Shown here one piece after another: positions 58,813 through 64,000 of a stretch of 64,000 nucleotides of DNA. Positions within the stretch are counted from its first letter, which is position 1. Every line of letters begins with the position of its first letter. A program made the translations under genes and the position numbers. The stretch is from positions 1-64,000 of the forward strand of contig CAZPZD010000006.1 in NCBI GenBank assembly GCA_964590515.1. The letters run 5' to 3'. Below the pieces are notes generated by a model. It saw only the letters and a program-made list of their open reading frames with translations, was not told where the DNA came from and did no database searches. This stretch comes from JADFRG01 sp964590515. Lineage in GTDB: Bacteria > Chloroflexota > Anaerolineae > Anaerolineales > E44-bin32.

Positions 58813-61800
58813 TCAGCGCGAGCCAAGCCGAACCCGGATCCGGTGCTTCACCGAAGCCCGCTCCAGGGGAATCACCTNNNNNNNNNNNNNNNNNNNNNNN
58901 NNNNNNNNNNNNNNNNNNNNNNNNNNNNNNNNNNNNNNNNNNNNNNNNNNNNNNNNNNNNNNNNNNNNNNNNNNNNNCCAAGCCGAACCCGGATCCGGTG
59001 CTTCACCGAAGCCCGCTCCAGGGGAATCACCTGACTCTCGAGTCGGCGTCCGTCCAGTTCTACCCAGGCCACCCCTCGCTGAACACCCTCCGGATTCTCG
59101 ACCTGAATCTCGTAGACAGCCTGACCGTGCCGGTACGTCAGGCGGTACTCCGGCCAGCCGGTCGGAATTACCGGATCGATCTGTAGAGTTTCCCCGTTCA
59201 GGCGCAGCCCCAGCAGTTCTTCTACCCAGGCCCGGTACATCCAGGCTGCCGAACCGGTGTACCAGGTCCACCCACCCCGACCGACCTGGCCAGCCAATCG
59301 ATACACGTCTGCCGCAACAACATACGGCTCGACTGCATAGTGGGCGACTTCCGGAGCCTCGCGGGAGTGCTCGATCGGATTGAGCATCCGCAGCAACCGG
59401 GCTGCTCGTTCCCCATCCCCGCGCCGGGCCAGCGCGATGGCGAGCCAAACCGCGGCGTGGGTATATTGCCCCCCGTTTTCGCGCACCCCCGGCGGGTATC
59501 CCTGGATGTATCCCGGAGAAGGAGAGCTGTGGTCGAAGGGCGGGGTGAAGAGTAAGGCCAGGCCTTCATCCTCCCGCACCAGGTGGCGCCAGGCCGACTC
59601 GAGCGCCTGGGCGGTCCGGTCCGGATCGGCCGCCCCGCTGATCGCGGCCCAGGACTGAACCAGCGAGTCGATCCGGGCCTCCTCATTTGCCCCAGATCCA
59701 ATTGGGTTACCGTTGTCAAACCAGGCTCGCAAGTACCAGCTTCCGTCCCAGGCTGTTGCCTCGATTTGGGCCGCCAGCTGGCTGGCTCGATCGCGATAGC
59801 CGGATCCGAGTTCGCCCTCCCCAACTCGGTCAGCCAGCTCCGCCAGGTCGTTCAGCACTCCGACCAGGAACCACCCCAACCAGACACTCTCGCCGCGTCC
59901 CCCCGCCCCCACCCGATTCATTCCATCGTTCCAGTCGCCGGTGCCCATGAGGGGCAATCCATGCGGGCCGGAAGTGAGCCCACGCTCCACCGCCCGTCGG
60001 CAGTGTTCAAACAGGGTTTCCCGCTGCTTGGACTCCACCGGGGTCAGGAATGCCTCCCCTTCTGCCGGTTCCAGCGGGCGGGCCTCGAGGAACGGCACTC
60101 GTTCCAGGAGGATTGCCGTATCCCCCGTCGCTCGCACATAGGCCGCGACGGCAAACGGCAACCAGAGCAGGTCATCCGAGATTCGAGACCGGATGCCGGC
60201 TCCGGAGGGTGGATGCCACCAATGCTGCACATCACCCTCCTGGAACTGCCGGGCGGCCGCCGCCAGGATCAGATCGCGGGCTATTTTCGGCTCAGCGTAA
60301 AGCAGGGCCAAGACATCCTGCAGCTGGTCCCGATAGCCGTACGCCCCGCCGGATTGATAGAAGCCCGAACGAGCCCAGATCCGGCAGCTTAGACTCTGGT
60401 AGAGCAGCCAACGATTGACCAGGAAATCCACTGCCAGTTCGGGCGTGGTTACCTGCACTGCCCCTAAGATCCGATCCCACCAGGCCTGGGTCTGCTCGAG
60501 AGCCTCGTCGACAGCCAATCGGACCCGGAATTTTTCGATCAGCTCAAGCACCTCTGCCTCAGATCCTGCCTGGCCGAGCATGCAAATTACTTCGCTGCTC
60601 TCTCCCGGGCCAAGGCGCAGCTTGACCTGCAGCGCGGCGCACGGGTCGTGCCGACCGCCGACTTGCCCGGGCAGGCGTTCGAGCCGCATCGCGGCCGGGG
60701 CGCTCAGGTCATGGTTCCGACCGAGGAAGGCGGACCGGTCGGTGCTGACCGAGCCCGGAGCAGGATGGAGGGTGGCAAAGCTCACCCGGTTCGGGAAGTC
60801 CGGGTGGTAACCGTTGCGGGCGATCAGCGCCTGGGCTGCCTCGTCCCACAAGCTGAGTACGTCTTGTTGGGACACCTCTCGACTTTCTCCGAGGGTCCAC
60901 TCCACATAGTAGGTGACAGTGAGTTCCCGCGGCCGGCTCGAATCATTACGCAGTTTGAGTCTGCTCAGCTTGATGGGTCGGCCGCCCTGGTCATCAACCG
61001 GCACGAAGACCACCAGCTCCTGCTCAATCGCGTGGCTGTTGTGCTCGAACATCGTGTAGCCGGCGCCGTGTCGGGCTCGGTAGGCCTCCGGCTCCCGGAT
61101 TGGCTTGGCGGTTGGACTCCAGAACCTGCCGGTCTCTTCATCCCGGATGTAGATCACCTCCGGGGGAGGGTCGAGCAGGGGATCGTTTGACCACTCGGTG
61201 AGCCGGTTGCGTTGGCTGTTCTCCGACCAGGTGAAACTCGCTCCACTTTCGCTCACCATGGTGCCGAAGGAGGGATTGGCCAGCACGTTTACCCAAGGCG
61301 CGGGGGTCTCCGCACCGGGACCGAGATAAATTACATACTCTCGCCCGTCCGGGGTAAATCCGCCCAGCCCGTTGAAATAGGGCAATTCCAAGTAACCAAG
61401 CGGCGCGGAGGGCTGGCTCTCGAGATCCCGAATCTGCAGCGGCTCCGGCAGATCCAAAGGCTGGATGGGAGCGACCAACTGCTGGGGGAGTGATCCCCGG
61501 GCGGCTACCAGCGAAACGCGGGCCGCGGCCTGCAGTAGGGTGAGGGCCTCATGTGGGATTTGGTCCACACTGAGCAGGAAGACATTGCCGGCTTGTGCGG
61601 TCCCGGCGTACATCGCGTGGGCCTCTCGCTGGCGCTCCAACCTCTCTTTCAACGGTTGCTCGTAACTGGAAGACTCCTCGTTCAAGATCACCAGGTCGGT
61701 CGTAAAACCCCGACGTCGCCAGTAGGCTTGGGCCTGGAGCAGTTGGCGAACCAGGCCGATGTCCTCTGCCTCTCCAATGTTCACGATCGCGATCGGGAGA

Positions 61801-64000
61801 TCGCCGGAGATTCCGTAGGCCCACAAGTCGGCCTGGCCCTTGCGATTGTCCTCTACTCGCTCCGCGGCCGGACGGAGAATCCAATTCGGATAGAGCATGT
61901 GGCCGGCCAGCTGCTGGAAGCGCAGCGCCTGATCCGGAAGGACCCGCAGCAGCCGCAGCTCGAGCCGGGAAGAGGCCCAGGCGAGTTCAATCGAGCGTTG
62001 GATGGCCAGCGGGTCGGAGTATTTCTCCATCAATACCAAAGCGGCCACCCGGGTCTGGGCGGCTGCCAGCACCAATGAGACCTGGGTACGCTCGCCCGCA
62101 TCCAACCGGACCGTCTTCCTCAGGCTCAAGATGGGGTCGAGCACAAACCCGGCCGAGTTTGCAAGTTCGCGGCGAGCCCCGATCGGATTGCGCAGCGATC
62201 GGCCGCGGCCGATGAAGGCTCGCCGATCGGTCTCGTAGCTAAAGGGGCCCGGTTCTCGCTCGAGGGTCAGGCGATGGGCGACATAGATCGGAGCCTCATC
62301 CGGGCTCCTCGGTCGCCGATAGGCGAGCAGCGAGCGCTGGGCCTCAATCGCCTCGGTCTGAATGAAAAGCTTGTTGAAGGCCGGGTGCTGTCGATCCGTC
62401 CGGTGGGCGGCCAACGCCAGCTCGAAGTAGCTGGTCAGCTCGAGTTGGATTGGTTTGGAGGATCTATTGGTTATCGTGATCCGGCGAATCTCGACATCTT
62501 CTTCCGGCGAGACGATGACCTCGGTGTGGGTCTCAATCCTCTGGTCCCGGTGCCGGAATTCGACTCGGTCGAGGTGAAAAGTGACCGCATAATCCTCCGG
62601 TTCTTCCGCCACCGGCTGGAAGGTATTGGACCAGAGCCGGTCGCTGTCGATGTCCCGAATGTAGCAGAAAGATCCCCAGTGATCCCGAGTCGGGTCTGCT
62701 CGCCAGCGGGTGATATCCAAGTCACCCCAGCGGCTGTATCCACCACCCGAACCGGTGACCATCAGGCTGTAGCGCCCGTTCCCCAGCAGCTGCACTTTGG
62801 GGATCTCGGTGTGAACCGAGTCATATCGACTGACCGAAGGAGCGATTCCCGGCGGCTCGGCCCGGGCCAGCAGCCGCTCGCGGGTCGAAATGTGGTGAAC
62901 GGGCGGAACGGCCGGAATTCGTTCATACAGCAAGGGTTCGGCGGCCCGCACCCGCGGGTCGGCATGGAACCGGCGTTGAATCAGACCCCGATTGACAAAG
63001 TTATCCAAGGCCAGCAGGCTCATGCCCTGGTGATGAGCCATGTAGGCTCGCACGATCACACCCCGTTCTTCCTCTTTGCGCGGCTCTCGGCTGAAATCGA
63101 TGGCCTCATAGAAGCCGTAGTCATTCAGTAGGCCGTAGTCGGCCAACGCTTTGAGGTTCCGGAGAGCCAGCGTGGGACTCACCCCAATTGCCAGGAGAGT
63201 GGCGTAGGGTGAGACGACGAGCTCCTCTTCCAGGCCTCGCTTGAGCGCCAACCAGGGGACTCCGAAGGCCTTGTACTGGTAGGTCTTGTTCAGGTCGAGC
63301 TCGCCATAGGCCGACTCCGAAATCCCCCAGGGCACTCGCCTGCGGCGGCCATAGGCAACCTGCAGCTCGACCGCTTCGCGGGTGGCCTTGTCGAGCAGCG
63401 AGTTTGGAAAGGTCCGTTGGAAGAGCAAGGGCATCAGGTACTCGAACATCGTGCCGGTCCAGCTCAACAGAACCCGATGTCGCCCATGCGACGAGAACGG
63501 TCGACTCATGGCCAGCCAATGCTCAACCGGCGCCTGTCCCCGGGCAATCGCCACCAGACTGCCCAGGCGGGCCTCGCTGGCCAGCAGATCGTAGAAGGCA
63601 TCATCGAGCCGATTCTCGGAAATGTTCAGCCCGATCGAGAACAGCCGGCGCTGCGGGTCATAGAGAAACCCCAGGTCCACTTGATCCGCAAGCTGGCCGG
63701 CCCGGCCGGCCAGCGATTCAACCAGGGCGATGGCCTCCCGAGCGCGGGTGCGGCAGGCTGAGAGCCTCTCGTCGAACCCGGCTGGTCTGGGTTCGGGGCC
63801 GTTAGCAGAGAGAACCGGCGACAGGTCGGGGGTCCAGTCTCCGGCCAGCGAGGACAGCGAGGGAGCGGCGGCCAGTTGACCAGCCCCATCCGCTTGCGGG
63901 AGCGGCTCGACCCAGGAGAAGTAGCGGTCAGTCACTCGAATCCAGGCCGATAACTGCCGCTCGAGCTGGCGAGCCCAGTATGCCGTGCGGGCTTCGGTCC
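58813..64000 (-). CDS. ndvB: Cyclic beta-1,2-glucan synthase-like protein (NdvB/ChvB), C-terminal part (5' end off window)
   Basis: The frame is open from the right edge; the GTG at 63935 is not the true start, because coding sequence (ARTAYWARQLERQL) continues upstream. About 1,680 residues are visible after collapsing the false gap. The upstream part resembles the glycoamylase-like domain of NdvB (SIGLNISENRLDDAFYDLL, SSHGRHRVLLSWTGTMFEYLMP, AYMAHHQGMSLLALDNF in parts). Two GH94 beta-sandwich modules and the (alpha/alpha)6 catalytic domain follow. The catalytic Asp lies in GTGDWNDGMNRVG (59908-59946). The GT84 glycosyltransferase end is outside the window. Product would be cyclic or linear beta-1,2-glucans at the membrane. 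It converges on the SpeD-like gene, 12 bases apart. Confidence 0.9.
58823..58877. repeat. 55-bp contig-end duplicate, left copy
   Basis: Identical to 58978-59032 and ending at the N block; encodes part of the ndvB C-terminus. Confidence 0.95.
58878..58977. other. Assembly gap (100 N), probably artefactual
   Basis: The same 55-base sequence flanks both sides. Collapsing restores one ndvB frame ending VKHRIRVRLGSR. Confidence 0.9.
58978..59032. repeat. 55-bp contig-end duplicate, right copy
   Basis: Identical to 58823-58877 and starting at the N block. Confidence 0.95.

Noticed and set aside
1..64000. CRISPR arrays, tRNA or rRNA genes, insertion sequences
   Set aside because: No spaced repeat series, no tRNA-like fold in the intergenic regions, no transposase or integrase pattern was seen.

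Overview
The window is GC-rich bacterial DNA, most likely from a metagenome-assembled genome. It carries three N blocks, two of which are flanked by an identical 55-bp sequence at both contig ends. The best guess for the host is a member of Chloroflexota or a near relative. This is inference from several traits together: a heat-inducible hrcA-grpE-dnaK-dnaJ-prmA operon under a perfect CIRCE element, the short archaeal/eukaryotic-type ProS, a stand-alone B12-binding methylmalonyl-CoA mutase subunit with MeaB, secreted dockerin and LamG proteins, and oligopeptide-type ABC cassettes beside CO-dehydrogenase-family molybdoenzymes. No rRNA, tRNA, CRISPR array, transposase or phage gene was seen. No gene-free stretch exceeds 300 bases.

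Layout. 1-6142 (minus): an ATP-dependent hydantoinase pair (hyuA, hyuB, the latter cut by the left edge) and a large secreted M23/LamG/dockerin protein. 6224-17418 (plus): housekeeping genes metK, an APH-fold kinase, proS, a helical-repeat protein, rpsO, pnp, an AI-2E-family transporter, a phosphoribosyltransferase, rpsA, rpsU and infA, with good terminators after metK and pnp. An intrinsic terminator also sits directly in front of the rpsA start codon. 17457-23170 (minus): the CIRCE-controlled chaperone operon. 23219-29385 (plus): thioredoxin, trpS, a mutase B12 subunit, meaB, prs, a YihY/BrkB membrane protein and an 8-oxoguanine-deaminase-like amidohydrolase.

29462-32732 holds a small SHOCT protein and, divergently, a Tat-exported multicopper oxidase, a ZIP-family permease with an unusual extracytoplasmic front domain, and a c-type cytochrome. 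They share a near-consensus promoter overlapped by palindromes of DtxR-repressor type, which suggests a metal-controlled oxidation and uptake unit. 32766-46903 (minus) is a long catabolic cluster: IclR regulator, class V aminotransferase, two HapK-like small proteins, a complete peptide-type ABC importer, SDR dehydrogenase, DUF917 protein, KDPG-type aldolase, KDG kinase, and a membrane Ser/Thr kinase whose middle is lost in the one real sequence gap.

47068-52931 is a xanthine-dehydrogenase-family three-subunit hydroxylase, opposed by an XdhC-type maturation factor and a FAD reductase. 53029-57309 holds a beta-helix lipoprotein and a formate-dehydrogenase-like molybdoenzyme with FdhD. The right end has a small membrane protein, an S-adenosylmethionine-decarboxylase homologue behind a long leader with a possible attenuator, and the C-terminal part of a cyclic beta-1,2-glucan synthase that runs off the edge.

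Candidates most worth follow-up are the oxidase/ZIP/cytochrome unit with its operator, the two leader attenuators (rpsA and the SpeD homologue), the SpeD homologue itself, and the IclR/ABC/HapK/DUF917 cluster. Identifications rest on motifs and family knowledge only; no database search was run.
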